Assembly: GCF_000147875.1 (NCBI RefSeq)
Contig: NC_014507.1
Span: 2,779,291-2,843,290, forward strand
Source of the DNA: Methanolacinia petrolearia DSM 11571
GTDB taxonomy: Archaea; Halobacteriota; Methanomicrobia; Methanomicrobiales; Methanomicrobiaceae
Reading direction: 5' to 3'
DNA: 64,000 bases
Shown: positions 1-8,312 of the stretch, one piece after another
Position numbering within the stretch: the stretch's first letter is position 1
Layout of the letters: each line of letters begins with the position of its first letter
Position numbers and translations under genes: made by a program
The notes under the pieces: generated by a model
Told to the model about the DNA's origin: nothing
Database searches by the model: none
The model's input: the letters and a program-made list of their open reading frames with translations, nothing else

Positions 1-336
1 GCAGTAATCGCCGTATCCGGCATGATCTTCCTCATCCTGGATGATGCGGGAAAAGAGAGCTTCGCATCCGCATACAGCCCTTCCTCGGAGATCGGTGATC
101 TCGTATCATACGACGGTGAGGCGGACGAGATAATTTATACGAATACAGGCGGGCACTTAATCGTTAAGTCAGGAAATATAACGATTTTTATCAGGAACGG
201 TGCAGGCCTGGACCCGGAGCCCGGAATGCGAATTCACACAGTGGGCACGATTGATATTTATAACGGGGAGCGGGAGATTTATGTCTCCGAACCGGCAGAT
301 GCCGGATTCATCAACAAAACCTCCGGGATTGAATAG
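1..336 (+). CDS. OB-fold-like membrane-anchored protein (5' truncated by window edge)
   Basis: The reading frame is open to base 1, so the N-terminus lies outside the window; the first internal Met is at base 22. The visible part starts with a short hydrophobic stretch (AVIAVSG-MIFLIL), probably the end of a membrane helix. About 95 residues of alternating beta-type sequence follow (GDLVSYDGEADEI, GHLIVKSGNITIFI, GMRIHTVGTIDIYNGEREIYV), a spacing typical of a small OB-fold nucleic-acid-binding domain. The OB assignment is by pattern only. It converges with the next gene, leaving 11 bp between stops. Its role is unknown. Confidence 0.7.
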   Translation, partial: AVIAVSGMIFLILDDAGKESFASAYSPSSEIGDLVSYDGEADEIIYTNTGGHLIVKSGNITIFIRNGAGLDPEPGMRIHTVGTIDIYNGEREIYVSEPADAGFINKTSGIE

Positions 337-347
337 ATTAAAGAAAT

Positions 348-1112
348 TCAGCTGAAGAGATCGTCGTCGTCACGCGTGAGTACAGACTGTCTCTTCGGAT
401 TTTCCTCGGTCTTTGCCTTCTCTTCAGGGGCTGCTTCGGCAGGCTCCGGTTCTTCTTCAGAAGATTCCTCATCACTCCACCTTTTCGGAACAAGCTCCTT
501 CTCGGGCATCTCGGGAAGGGTATCTCCTTCCGGAAAGAGTCCGCCGTCCGCCGGACTGTCCTTTCCTCTCTGGTCGGTATACCCGAAGCCCGTATAGAAC
601 GGATCTTTGTCCAGTCTGGAACCCTTTTTCCTTTCTTTTTCCTGTTCGGGCTCCTTGGCAAATGAACGTTCGGGAGACTCAAAAAGCTCATCCATCTCAT
701 CGGAATCGAATGACGAGCTTTTTTCAACCTTTTTCACCGGCCGTGAATATTCATCTCCTCTTTTCCCGGATGAAACCCTGCCGGCAGATACCATCTTTTC
801 ACGTTTTTTCTGGGTGGCTGATCCGAATCCCGTATCGAATATATCGGAGTCTCCGCCGATAACAGAGCTTTTCTGTGAAACTTTCTCGTCTCTCGGTTTT
901 GCCGACCCGAAACCGGTGTAGAACGGATCGTTGGATTCTTTTGTTTTGGATCTCTCCTGCCGGGATTCTACCTTCTCTTCCTTCTTCACGACCTGACCAA
1001 AATCGTGCTCTTCCCTTTCCTTTCTGGGAAATTCGCCGCCCGTTATTTTTTTGCGGTGCCCTTCGACACCGTCACCATCGAAATCTCCTGAGATTATTTT
1101 TTCATGCGGCAT
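348..1112 (-). CDS. Highly charged, probably disordered protein with repeated D-x-F-x-TGFG motifs
   Basis: 254 residues dominated by K, E, D, S, P and R with almost no hydrophobic core, so probably intrinsically disordered. Three copies of a short motif stand out: DPFYTGFGSA (residues 62-71), DIFDTGFGSA (90-99) and DPFYTGFGYT (170-179). Two acidic DELF/DDLF-like elements occur at 141-144 and at the extreme C-terminus (250-253). There is no signal peptide or membrane segment, so it should be cytoplasmic. A TATA-like element (about 1137-1146) lies roughly 30 bp before the ATG, suggesting a leaderless transcript. I do not recognise the family. The conserved motif repeats in variable linkers suggest peptide docking sites for a partner. 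Confidence 0.75.
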   Translation of the reverse strand: MPHEKIISGDFDGDGVEGHRKKITGGEFPRKEREEHDFGQVVKKEEKVESRQERSKTKESNDPFYTGFGSAKPRDEKVSQKSSVIGGDSDIFDTGFGSATQKKREKMVSAGRVSSGKRGDEYSRPVKKVEKSSSFDSDEMDELFESPERSFAKEPEQEKERKKGSRLDKDPFYTGFGYTDQRGKDSPADGGLFPEGDTLPEMPEKELVPKRWSDEESSEEEPEPAEAAPEEKAKTEENPKRQSVLTRDDDDLFS

Positions 1113-1187
1113 ATGGAACAGAGTATGGTTTTTATCATCTATAAATTCTCGCGAAGATACTAAAAATGAAATATAAAGGCCCGATTG

Positions 1188-2354
1188 CTACTTTTTACAA
1201 AATCTTTCCGTGATCTCGTTGCCCACGGAGACTATTCCGCAGAGTTCCCCCGTCCTGTCGAATATGCCGCTGTTGGTCCAGCTTATAAGAACTGTACGAC
1301 CGTCTTTTGTTATATTTTCATTTTCGTTGTTTGTGAACGAACCCGGGTCCCTGGCGATCTGGGCAATCAGCCCGCCCAGATCCTTTCCACTATTATCCCT
1401 GGCGGATACTATGGTTCCGACAAGGTTTCTGCCCAGCACCTCGGATTTTTCATACCCGAAAAATTTCTCCGCAAAAGAATTGAAATATGTCAGAATCCCG
1501 TCAGGAGTCCATTTAATAATTATTGAACTGGCATTCTCGATGATCTGGGATAATTCGTCCTCGCCGGGACCGCTGCCGGATTCCATAATATTTTTTTCGC
1601 CGGGGATTTCTCCGGCCTTAACAAACAGCGCCATATCCCCCCTGAATGCTATTCTCCTGATTTTAAAACGCAGTCTTAAAGTGGTTCCGTCAGATCTCAC
1701 GATCCCGGAGTCGACGTATTTTTCATCTTCCGGCTGAAGAGAGGCGATAAGCATCAGACGATGTTCATCATCGCCAATTCCTATGTCGGTCAGCATAAGA
1801 TCATTTTCCCCGGCCTCTTTCAAACCCAGAAGAGAGAAGAATGTCTTGTTTGCAATAACAGACGAGTCAGAGGATTTACCTGTGATGAAAGCCGGCTCCT
1901 TCAGCTCTTCGAGCAGAATCCTGTAGGTCTCATCCTCATTTTCGATGAAATTCTCCGCCTTTCTCCCCGCGACCGCATGAACTACTTTATGTATCAGTTC
2001 TGCGAACTGAACACCGGGATCGCCTCCTTTCTGGACATAAAAATCGACACCGCTTTTAACCGCTTCAATAAATACCTCTTCCCTTCCCCTTCCCGTGAAT
2101 ATAATAAATGGTATATTGCCGTAGTCTCTCCTTACTGCAATAAGCAATTCCAGACCGTCCATATCGGGCATCTGGTAATCAGAAATAATTGCATCAAATT
2201 TTCCCTCCTTTAAAAGCTCAAGTGCAGTGAAGCCTGATTCCGCAACCGTGACATTGCAGATACCACTCCTTTCAAGATAGATCTTTCCTATATCCAGAAG
2301 AGAAGGCTCATCATCCACATAGAGGACTAAGAGAGGAGGAGACATTAAACTCAT
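1188..2354 (-). CDS. Response regulator receiver protein with two PAS domains
   Basis: 388 residues. An N-terminal CheY-like receiver (about 8-125) has the acidic pair DDE (14-16), the phospho-acceptor Asp59 in SDYQMP, and the TG...K switch residues (FTGRGRE, QKGGDP). Two PAS domains follow (about 140-255 and 270-385; the second ends GIVSVGNEITER). There is no histidine kinase, DNA-binding or enzymatic output domain. Such receiver-PAS proteins are common in Methanomicrobiales and probably relay or integrate signals through protein contacts. A second in-frame Met at residue 4 is an alternative start; a TATA-like element at about 2370-2378 fits either start with a near-leaderless mRNA. No cognate kinase is adjacent. 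Confidence 0.88.
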   Translation of the reverse strand: MSLMSPPLLVLYVDDEPSLLDIGKIYLERSGICNVTVAESGFTALELLKEGKFDAIISDYQMPDMDGLELLIAVRRDYGNIPFIIFTGRGREEVFIEAVKSGVDFYVQKGGDPGVQFAELIHKVVHAVAGRKAENFIENEDETYRILLEELKEPAFITGKSSDSSVIANKTFFSLLGLKEAGENDLMLTDIGIGDDEHRLMLIASLQPEDEKYVDSGIVRSDGTTLRLRFKIRRIAFRGDMALFVKAGEIPGEKNIMESGSGPGEDELSQIIENASSIIIKWTPDGILTYFNSFAEKFFGYEKSEVLGRNLVGTIVSARDNSGKDLGGLIAQIARDPGSFTNNENENITKDGRTVLISWTNSGIFDRTGELCGIVSVGNEITERFCKK

Positions 2355-2457
2355 ATTTATTGAAACCGCTATAAATTTTTTTCATTTTTATTCAAAATAT
2401 GGAAATAGTTTTGATTTTTTTATCTGAAAATTGCCCGGCCGGAGGCTAAAAAAAGTT

Positions 2458-3987
2458 TTATCCGCCTGAGATCACAGGTTCGAAGGCCCATGCAGGCATC
2501 TCGACCCCAAAGCCCAAAACCCACATGAATACTGTGAACATGAATATTACAAGCAGAATAATTCCTATGATGTTAAGCACCCAGCCTGCCTTTATCATGT
2601 CTTTTATATTGATATACCCTGACCCGTAGGCAACGGCATTCGGGGGCGTTGCAACAGGAAGCATGAATGCCATCGAGCAGGCGAAAGTTGCCGTCAGCAT
2701 GAGAATATACGGGTGCACCTCCATACTTACGGCTGTAATTGCCATTATGGGCATCATAACCCCGGCAATCGCAGTATTTGAAGTGACTTCCGTCAGCAGT
2801 GATACAAGGATCGCGACTATCAGCACTGCAATGACGATATGTATGGTGTGTATAAAGCCGAGACGCTCGATAATCTCATTGGCCAGCCCGCTTGCTATGA
2901 ACGCCTTTGAAAGACAGATACCCCCGCCGAAGAGTATCAGAATTCCCCAGGGAATTTTCTTTGCCCATTCCCAGTTCATCGTATAGATCCCTTCCGACCT
3001 GCTGACAGGAAGAAGGAAGAGCAGTATGGCACCTGCTATGGCAATTGTCGAATCGTCGACACCGGGAAGAAAAGTGTTGATTCCCGGAATTACGATATCG
3101 CCGATATTCTTCTGCGACCTTAGAATCCATGCGACAGCCGTTCCCGCGAATACCAGCAGGGTCCACTTTTCGCCTTTGCTCATGGCCCCGAGTGCCGAGA
3201 TCTTCTCCTCGATTATGTCTTTTCCGGCCGAGATCTTTCCGGGAAGGTCCCTGTATGCCCCGTATGTCAGCCATAGCCATCCGATAGGTAAGAATACACA
3301 GGAAAGCGGCAGGGCGAAGAGCATCCATGTAGAGAAATCAATCGGAGGCGCAGCGGGGAAGATCGCCTGCATCTGAGCTATAAAGAACCCGTTGGGAGGG
3401 GTCCCGATAATTGTTGCCATCCCGCCGATTGTCGCGGCGTAGGCAATCGATATTACGATGCACTCGGAAAAATTTCTCTGTTTCGGGTCCATCTCTTCAA
3501 GCTTTGTCTCGATATTCGGGAGTATGGTTGCAATTATCGCAATTGCAATCGGGATCATCATCATGGCGGTCGCGGTATTGGAGATCCACATTGACAAAAA
3601 TGCAGTTGCAATCATAAACCCGAGGATGAGCCTCCGCGGAGAAGAACCGGTTTTTCTGATTATATGAAGTGCTATTCGTTCATGCAGACCCCAGCGCTGC
3701 ATGGACATTGCTATTATAAAACCGCCCATAAACAGAAAGATGACTTTGTCCCCGTAAGCGCTGCAGGCTTCGGCGGGAGTGAGAACTCCAAGCAGGGGAA
3801 AAAGCACGATGGGAATAAGTGCGGTCGCCTGAATCGGTATCGCCTCGGTTACCCACCATACGATCATAAGTGCTGTAACCGCTGCAGCATATTTTGCCTC
3901 AACGGGAAATGCCGAAGGGTCGACAGGATATAATACGATGATAATAAAAGCTAGTATCCCGATAATCCGGCCCAGGGTCTTTTTCAT
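2458..3987 (-). CDS. SLC13/DASS-family sodium-coupled anion symporter
   Basis: 509 residues with about 11-12 hydrophobic segments. Both SNT signature motifs of the divalent anion:sodium symporter family are present: SNTATAMMMIP at 136-146 and SNTAIAGVMMP at 403-413. The family element ATPPNAVAYGSGYI lies near the C-terminus. The family moves dicarboxylates, phosphate or sulfate with Na+ across the cytoplasmic membrane; the substrate cannot be read from sequence. Length is normal for the family. It is transcribed alone and divergently from the methyltransferase at 4349. An AT-rich stretch with TATA-like sequence (attataaataaa, about 4010-4021) lies just upstream. Confidence 0.92.
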   Translation of the reverse strand: MKKTLGRIIGILAFIIIVLYPVDPSAFPVEAKYAAAVTALMIVWWVTEAIPIQATALIPIVLFPLLGVLTPAEACSAYGDKVIFLFMGGFIIAMSMQRWGLHERIALHIIRKTGSSPRRLILGFMIATAFLSMWISNTATAMMMIPIAIAIIATILPNIETKLEEMDPKQRNFSECIVISIAYAATIGGMATIIGTPPNGFFIAQMQAIFPAAPPIDFSTWMLFALPLSCVFLPIGWLWLTYGAYRDLPGKISAGKDIIEEKISALGAMSKGEKWTLLVFAGTAVAWILRSQKNIGDIVIPGINTFLPGVDDSTIAIAGAILLFLLPVSRSEGIYTMNWEWAKKIPWGILILFGGGICLSKAFIASGLANEIIERLGFIHTIHIVIAVLIVAILVSLLTEVTSNTAIAGVMMPIMAITAVSMEVHPYILMLTATFACSMAFMLPVATPPNAVAYGSGYINIKDMIKAGWVLNIIGIILLVIFMFTVFMWVLGFGVEMPAWAFEPVISGG

Positions 3988-4221
3988 ACTTTAGATCATT
4001 GAGTTTAAAATTATAAATAAAGTCCTTTTTACATTAAAGCAAAATTCAGGACTTATTTTTAATTTAAAGAATAATTGTCAATAATTTCAATGCGATTGCC
4101 GGATAATGCCCCAATAATTTACAATAAACCTGAATAATCCATGCGATATGGGATTTAACCGAATATATCAGTTATTCCTGATCATTACCGGACCAGATGA
4201 CATATTGATGAAAACAATTTC

Positions 4222-4231
4222 CTTTTTAAAA
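4222..4231 (+). promoter_or_regulatory. Probable TATA box of the methyltransferase/MBL operon
   Basis: A TTTTTAAAAG element lies within AT-rich sequence about 120 bp before the methyltransferase start. Archaeal TATA-to-start-site spacing (about 25 bp) would put transcription start near 4251-4254, exactly where a run of hairpins begins. The remaining part of this 361-bp intergenic region (3988-4348), towards 3988, is AT-rich and holds the promoter of the divergent SLC13 gene; I see no other gene in it. Confidence 0.4.
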
Positions 4232-4253
4232 GTGAAATCCCTAAAATCCGGCC

Positions 4254-4336
4254 CTGGCATATAACGGATGCCACCATAACATAAATGCCGTATAGGCAAC
4301 CAATAATAATCGGTAAAAACCGGATTGAATTCCGGC
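4254..4336 (+). promoter_or_regulatory. Candidate structured 5' leader upstream of methyltransferase
   Basis: Consecutive perfect stems can be read: tggcat(4255-4260)/atgcca(4268-4273); tgcc(4286-4289)/ggca(4295-4298); cggt(4311-4314)/accg(4319-4322); and ccgga(4320-4324)/tccgg(4331-4335). The last two share bases 4320-4322 and are mutually exclusive, as in switching leaders. The methyltransferase ATG (4349) has no Shine-Dalgarno sequence. The structures are my inference from base pairing only, and the stems are short. Confidence 0.35.
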
Positions 4337-4348
4337 GGTAGATAGCTA

Positions 4349-5092
4349 ATGAATTTTCAGGATCTTGTAACGATATCACAGGGGCCCCTGGGCATTATGA
4401 ACCCTTTTTCGCAGGAAAAGGCCCTGCTGGCAGGAGAGATGGCACGCCTTTCCGAAGGCATGACCGTCATCGACTTCGGATGCGGCAACGGAACACTCCT
4501 CGGCATATGGGGGCATTCGTTCGGAGTCTGCGGGACAGGAATTGAGATCAGGGAGGAGGCCTGCTCCAATGCGGGAGAACTCCTTGCAAAGCTCGATCTT
4601 TCGGAAAATATCCATGTTTTTCTTGCCGACGCCTCCTTATACGATCCTGAAGATGAAACCTATAACGTTGCGGTATCGTTCGGGGCATCCCAGATCTGGG
4701 GCGGGATACCGGATGCAATCTCTTCGATGAAGAGTTTCCTGAAACCTGACGGGATTATGATCATCGGTGAAAGGTACTGGAAGAAAGACTCGGTTGCAGC
4801 TGAATTTTCAAGAGAATGGCCTGAGATCATGACTGAATACGAGATCCTCCAGTCCGCCAGGGAGAACGGATACGACATCACGAGGGTCATACGATCCAGT
4901 GAAGACGAGTGGGACGATTACGAGTCTTCTATATGGGAGAACTGCCTCGACTGGATGGCTGAAAATCCGGACCATCCTGAAAAAGACGAGGTTTACAATT
5001 ATTTCCTGAGAATCCAGGAGGAATACCTCGCATATGGAAGAGAATACATCGGCTGGGCGGCATACATCCTGGTGCCCTCTCTTTCACCATAA
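4349..5092 (+). CDS. Class I SAM-dependent methyltransferase
   Basis: 247 residues. The Rossmann glycine motif VIDFGCGNGTLL (about 40-51) and the acidic motif after beta2 (GIEIREEA) define a class I SAM-dependent methyltransferase. The N-terminus (ISQGPLGIMNPFSQEKALLAG) precedes the fold and supports the chosen start, although there is no Shine-Dalgarno. The acceptor substrate is unknown. The C-terminal part is acidic and helical (ENCLDWMAENPDHPEKDEV), perhaps a substrate cap. The next gene begins 11 bp after the stop behind a strong AAGGAG, so the two form an operon with the ACT/metallo-beta-lactamase protein. Confidence 0.88.
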   Translation: MNFQDLVTISQGPLGIMNPFSQEKALLAGEMARLSEGMTVIDFGCGNGTLLGIWGHSFGVCGTGIEIREEACSNAGELLAKLDLSENIHVFLADASLYDPEDETYNVAVSFGASQIWGGIPDAISSMKSFLKPDGIMIIGERYWKKDSVAAEFSREWPEIMTEYEILQSARENGYDITRVIRSSEDEWDDYESSIWENCLDWMAENPDHPEKDEVYNYFLRIQEEYLAYGREYIGWAAYILVPSLSP

Positions 5093-5103
5093 GGAGAATT
5101 GAT

Positions 5104-6621
5104 ATGAACAGGTTTTCTTTTGTTGCGCACATTCCCGATACACGTCAGTCTTTACAGACGGCATCGCAGATTATCTTCGAAAACAAAGGCAATATCAACA
5201 GGATTCACTACGACAGGCAGATCGATCCGCATACTGCCTTCATAGAGGTGACCTGCACATGCGAAGACTACCAGGCAATAAGAGAAAAGATGATCTCAGG
5301 CGGATTCCTGAGAACATCAATCCGGAGCCTCCCTTTCCTCAAGTTCAAGGTGAAAGTCCCGCATAAAAGTGGCTCCCTGCTTGAATTTCTTAAGATTACC
5401 TCCGGGTCCGAAGCCGGAATTACATCGATTGACTTCGACGATACAGGTAGCATGCCTGACATCGTTTCCGTCAGCCTGATACTGAATGATACCGGGAAAG
5501 CCGAGGAATTGATGAACGTCCTGAGAGAGGCATATCCCATCGAAATCCTGGAATATGATATTACCGGGGAATCGCTCGACAGGACAATATTCTATGTCAG
5601 GTTCGCCCAGCAGATCAGGAAATATCTCGAGGATGACAAGGACGAGGAGCTCCTCATGGACTTCCTGAAGGATATCAACCATACGGTCCAGGAGCTTACA
5701 CATCTCGGAAACGATCCCGAGGAGGTCTTCGATAATTATTTGAGATGCGGTGAATACCTGCAGTCCACGACAGGAAACGGATTCTATGCCGATGTCCAGG
5801 AGATAAGACTGTCGGATTCCCTGACGCTCTTCTGCTTCCAGCTTCCCGGCGGAGGAAGCATATTCCTTTTTGAAAACCCCGACGAGATTGTGATGATAGA
5901 TACCGGCTATGGGATATATGCAAAGGATGCACGGAAGCTGTTCGAGTATTACGGCCTTGATATCGACGGGAAGCTGAAATATATCGTCACGACGCACGGA
6001 GATGCCGACCACTGCGGTGCGGGAGGGACATACGAAGTTCCGGCGTACATGCACCCGGTGACACTCGAAATCATCAGGAGAGGAAACCGTGCATGGGGAT
6101 CGAAGAGCGAGAATTCGATCCTCGAACGGGTCTACACAACGATGATAGCCCTCTTTTCAAGATGGAACCCCCCTAGGGAGGAAAACATCAGGCTGTTTCC
6201 CGGATCTTCCGATGAGTTCAGGTCCATATTTCCAATTATAGGTAGGATGAACATCGCCGGGGTGGACTTCGAAGTTCTCATAAGCGAAGGCGGACACCAG
6301 TCGGGCCAGCTCATCCTCTTCAGCCCGGATAAGGGACTGCTGTTCACCGCCGACAGCCTGATGAACTTCCACAGCTTTTCAAAAGACAGAAGAACCTACA
6401 ACTCCATCGCAGACTTCCTTGTTACGTCGGTTAACGTAGACAGCGATCTTGCAAGAAACGAGAGGAAGGCGCTTTTAGAGATGGCATCTGAATTCGAGAA
6501 GGAAACAGGTATGAAATGCCTTGTCTGCGGCGGCCACGGCACTATCTCCGTTTTAAATGAGGAAGGAAAGCTCGAAACATACGAGGAGCCCGAGCACTAC
6601 ACGCATAACCTCGTCCAGTGA
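5104..6621 (+). CDS. Tandem-ACT plus metallo-beta-lactamase-fold protein
   Basis: 505 residues. Two ACT-like regulatory modules occupy about 1-80 (FVAHIPDTRQSLQTASQIIFENKGNI) and 82-160 (KVKVPHKSGSLLEFLKITS). A helical linker follows, then a metallo-beta-lactamase fold (about 215-500). Its metal motif is THGDADHCG (His298, Asp300, Asp302, His303), with Asp in place of the second His of the usual HxHxDH. Further metal-ligand candidates are HQSGQ after SEGG, FTADS and CGGHG. Start is fixed by AAGGAG at 5091-5096. ACT domains normally bind amino acids, so a ligand-regulated hydrolase or oxidoreductase is inferred; the reaction is unknown. It shares an operon with the upstream methyltransferase. 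Confidence 0.85.
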   Translation: MNRFSFVAHIPDTRQSLQTASQIIFENKGNINRIHYDRQIDPHTAFIEVTCTCEDYQAIREKMISGGFLRTSIRSLPFLKFKVKVPHKSGSLLEFLKITSGSEAGITSIDFDDTGSMPDIVSVSLILNDTGKAEELMNVLREAYPIEILEYDITGESLDRTIFYVRFAQQIRKYLEDDKDEELLMDFLKDINHTVQELTHLGNDPEEVFDNYLRCGEYLQSTTGNGFYADVQEIRLSDSLTLFCFQLPGGGSIFLFENPDEIVMIDTGYGIYAKDARKLFEYYGLDIDGKLKYIVTTHGDADHCGAGGTYEVPAYMHPVTLEIIRRGNRAWGSKSENSILERVYTTMIALFSRWNPPREENIRLFPGSSDEFRSIFPIIGRMNIAGVDFEVLISEGGHQSGQLILFSPDKGLLFTADSLMNFHSFSKDRRTYNSIADFLVTSVNVDSDLARNERKALLEMASEFEKETGMKCLVCGGHGTISVLNEEGKLETYEEPEHYTHNLVQ

Positions 6622-6654
6622 TAACAGGGTACTCTAAATTGGTTTTTGGATTTT

Positions 6655-6684
6655 AGTACCCCTCACAATAGTATCCCTCACAAT
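6655..6684. repeat. Tandem 15-bp repeat in convergent intergenic region
   Basis: Two adjacent copies of agtacccctcacaat / agtatccctcacaat (6655-6669 and 6670-6684) differ at one base. They lie between convergent genes, downstream of both stops. No function is apparent. Confidence 0.6.
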
Positions 6685-6771
6685 TCGCGGAGAGATCTGC
6701 GCAAGTATCGCCTCTGGAATGTGATCTTCCGCTTTAGATATTTTTCAAAAAATATAACAAAAATACCCGGA

Positions 6772-7308
6772 TTATTCCCCGATATAATCGGATATTTTCG
6801 TAAGAACATATGTATACACCCACTCCTGGAGAGACTGCTCGTCGAGAGGGGATGATTTTAGTGCAGCTGCATAGCAAAGAGCCAGTGCGTTGTCGAGGTT
6901 GTATTCCTCAGGTACCTTTATTTCATCCTGTGGAAGTACCAAGGCAAGATACTCCTCATCTTCGGGTGCGAAGTCACATTCAATAATCTCGGCATCCCCG
7001 ATACTTCCGACACCACCGGCGGCCCTGCCTTCCCAAGTATAACTTGAGCTCATGCTCTTCTGCATCGGTGCAAGCCTAATCGAGCTGTTCCTGACAATAA
7101 TAACGGCTTTTGACAATACGGCCGGACTTCCCCCTTTTTTAAGAAGCGATAGGGATTTGTCTGCGTTTTTTACTGCTTTTGAATAGATGGCATTCTTATA
7201 GGCCCCAAGCATCGAAGCGATTGCATGCCCGGTCCGTTCATCAATTCCGCTGACGGATTTACCGATCCTTTCGACATACTCCTGCAGATATTCCTCAGCT
7301 TTAGTCAT
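6772..7308 (-). CDS. Conserved hypothetical cytoplasmic protein
   Basis: 178 residues from the ATG at 7308. A GGGTGA Shine-Dalgarno sits 5 nt before this ATG; a GTG three codons upstream would place the Shine-Dalgarno inside the gene and is less likely. The N-terminal half is helical and basic (KAEEYLQEYVERIGKSV, YKNAIYSKAVKNADKSL). The centre is beta-like (AVIIVRNSSIRLAP). The C-terminus is acidic and helical (PLDEQSLQEWVYTYVLTKISDYIG). There is no membrane segment or recognised motif. It stands alone. I do not recognise the family. Confidence 0.7.
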   Translation of the reverse strand: MTKAEEYLQEYVERIGKSVSGIDERTGHAIASMLGAYKNAIYSKAVKNADKSLSLLKKGGSPAVLSKAVIIVRNSSIRLAPMQKSMSSSYTWEGRAAGGVGSIGDAEIIECDFAPEDEEYLALVLPQDEIKVPEEYNLDNALALCYAAALKSSPLDEQSLQEWVYTYVLTKISDYIGE

Positions 7309-7418
7309 TATATTCACCCTTTGAATTATCGTTTGATTTGAAATTTAATAATTCCTCTTCAAAACAGATGTTCCTGCCAGGCGGTTTGCCTTCGGAATAA
7401 AATTATGCATGAACCAGT

Positions 7419-8312
7419 TCAGTAGTTTTTCATTATCTTCTCGATTTCAAGAGCATGTTCCGAAATCTCTTTGGCGACTCCGTTTTTTCCATTGCATAGA
7501 GTAAGAATTGAGGATATATGCCCGGTAATTTTGTTTATGCCGTCCAGGATCTCCCTGCTTCCATTATTATCGATAAAACTGATTAATATTGAATAATTTC
7601 CACCGGAACCGATAAACCTGAGAAGATAACTGGCCCCGCTTTCTGCAAACCCGGATCTCAAGACTACACTCCTCCTTCCTTCCGCAATAGAGCGGGAGAC
7701 AGTTTCAGCCAGTCCGGGGATATAGTCATCAAGGTCTGCTTTGTTCTTCCAGAGCTCCCTCCCCGGTACTCCGAGGATAGCACAGGCCTTTTCGTTGATG
7801 GCCGCGATTGTACACCTCTCCTTATCAGGTTCATAGCTGGCTACACAGATGCCGAAATCGAGGCTGTTTAGGATCTCCCACTGGGTTCTTTTGCTCTCCT
7901 TAAGCTCCCTCTCCGCGATCTCCGCACGATGCTTGTTCAGGACTGTCTCGATTGTCGTATAAAGCTCCTTGGGGCGTACAGGTTTTGTCAGGTAACCGTA
8001 AGGATTTGTTCCTATAGCCCTTCTCATGGTTTCCTCATTTGTATATGAAGTAAGATATATGACAGGAATATCCGATGTTTGTGCAATTTTTTCGGCCGCA
8101 TCTATACCGTCGATCTCACCGTCGAGATTGATGTCCATTAAAACCAGATCCGGTTTCAGTTCCCCTGCAATCCTTATGGCATCCTCCGGTGATGTCGACA
8201 GCCCGACAACATCATAGCCGAAGGAAGAGAGCGTCCTTTCGATGCTCATTGCTACTATGACCTCATCTTCTACAATCAGAACTTTTGAACCTGGCATGTT
8301 CCTACTCCTCAA
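7419..8312 (-). CDS. Response regulator receiver-PAS protein (orphaned from a decayed kinase)
   Basis: 297 residues. The receiver domain (about 8-125) has EDE (15-17), phospho-acceptor Asp60 in LVLMDINL, Thr/Ser in YLTSYT and Lys in YLTKPVRP. A PAS-like domain follows (about 145-250). The last 45 residues (EILDGINKITGHISSILTL...EHALEIEKIMKNY) form a helical hairpin resembling a kinase dimerisation region, but no ATPase domain follows. Met6 is an alternative start. The start overlaps the stop of the remnant kinase at 8302-8676, which suggests it once received phosphate from that kinase. Its present phosphodonor must be elsewhere, or it works unphosphorylated. Confidence 0.88.
   Translation of the reverse strand: MRSRNMPGSKVLIVEDEVIVAMSIERTLSSFGYDVVGLSTSPEDAIRIAGELKPDLVLMDINLDGEIDGIDAAEKIAQTSDIPVIYLTSYTNEETMRRAIGTNPYGYLTKPVRPKELYTTIETVLNKHRAEIAERELKESKRTQWEILNSLDFGICVASYEPDKERCTIAAINEKACAILGVPGRELWKNKADLDDYIPGLAETVSRSIAEGRRSVVLRSGFAESGASYLLRFIGSGGNYSILISFIDNNGSREILDGINKITGHISSILTLCNGKNGVAKEISEHALEIEKIMKNY

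Noticed and set aside
5317..6054. 245-codon frame antisense to the ACT/metallo-beta-lactamase gene
   Set aside because: The sense gene has a Shine-Dalgarno, ACT domains and metal motif; the antisense frame has none.
6646..6855. 69-codon frame after the metallo-beta-lactamase gene
   Set aside because: It overlaps the well-supported opposite-strand gene at 6772 and has no promoter or recognisable pattern.
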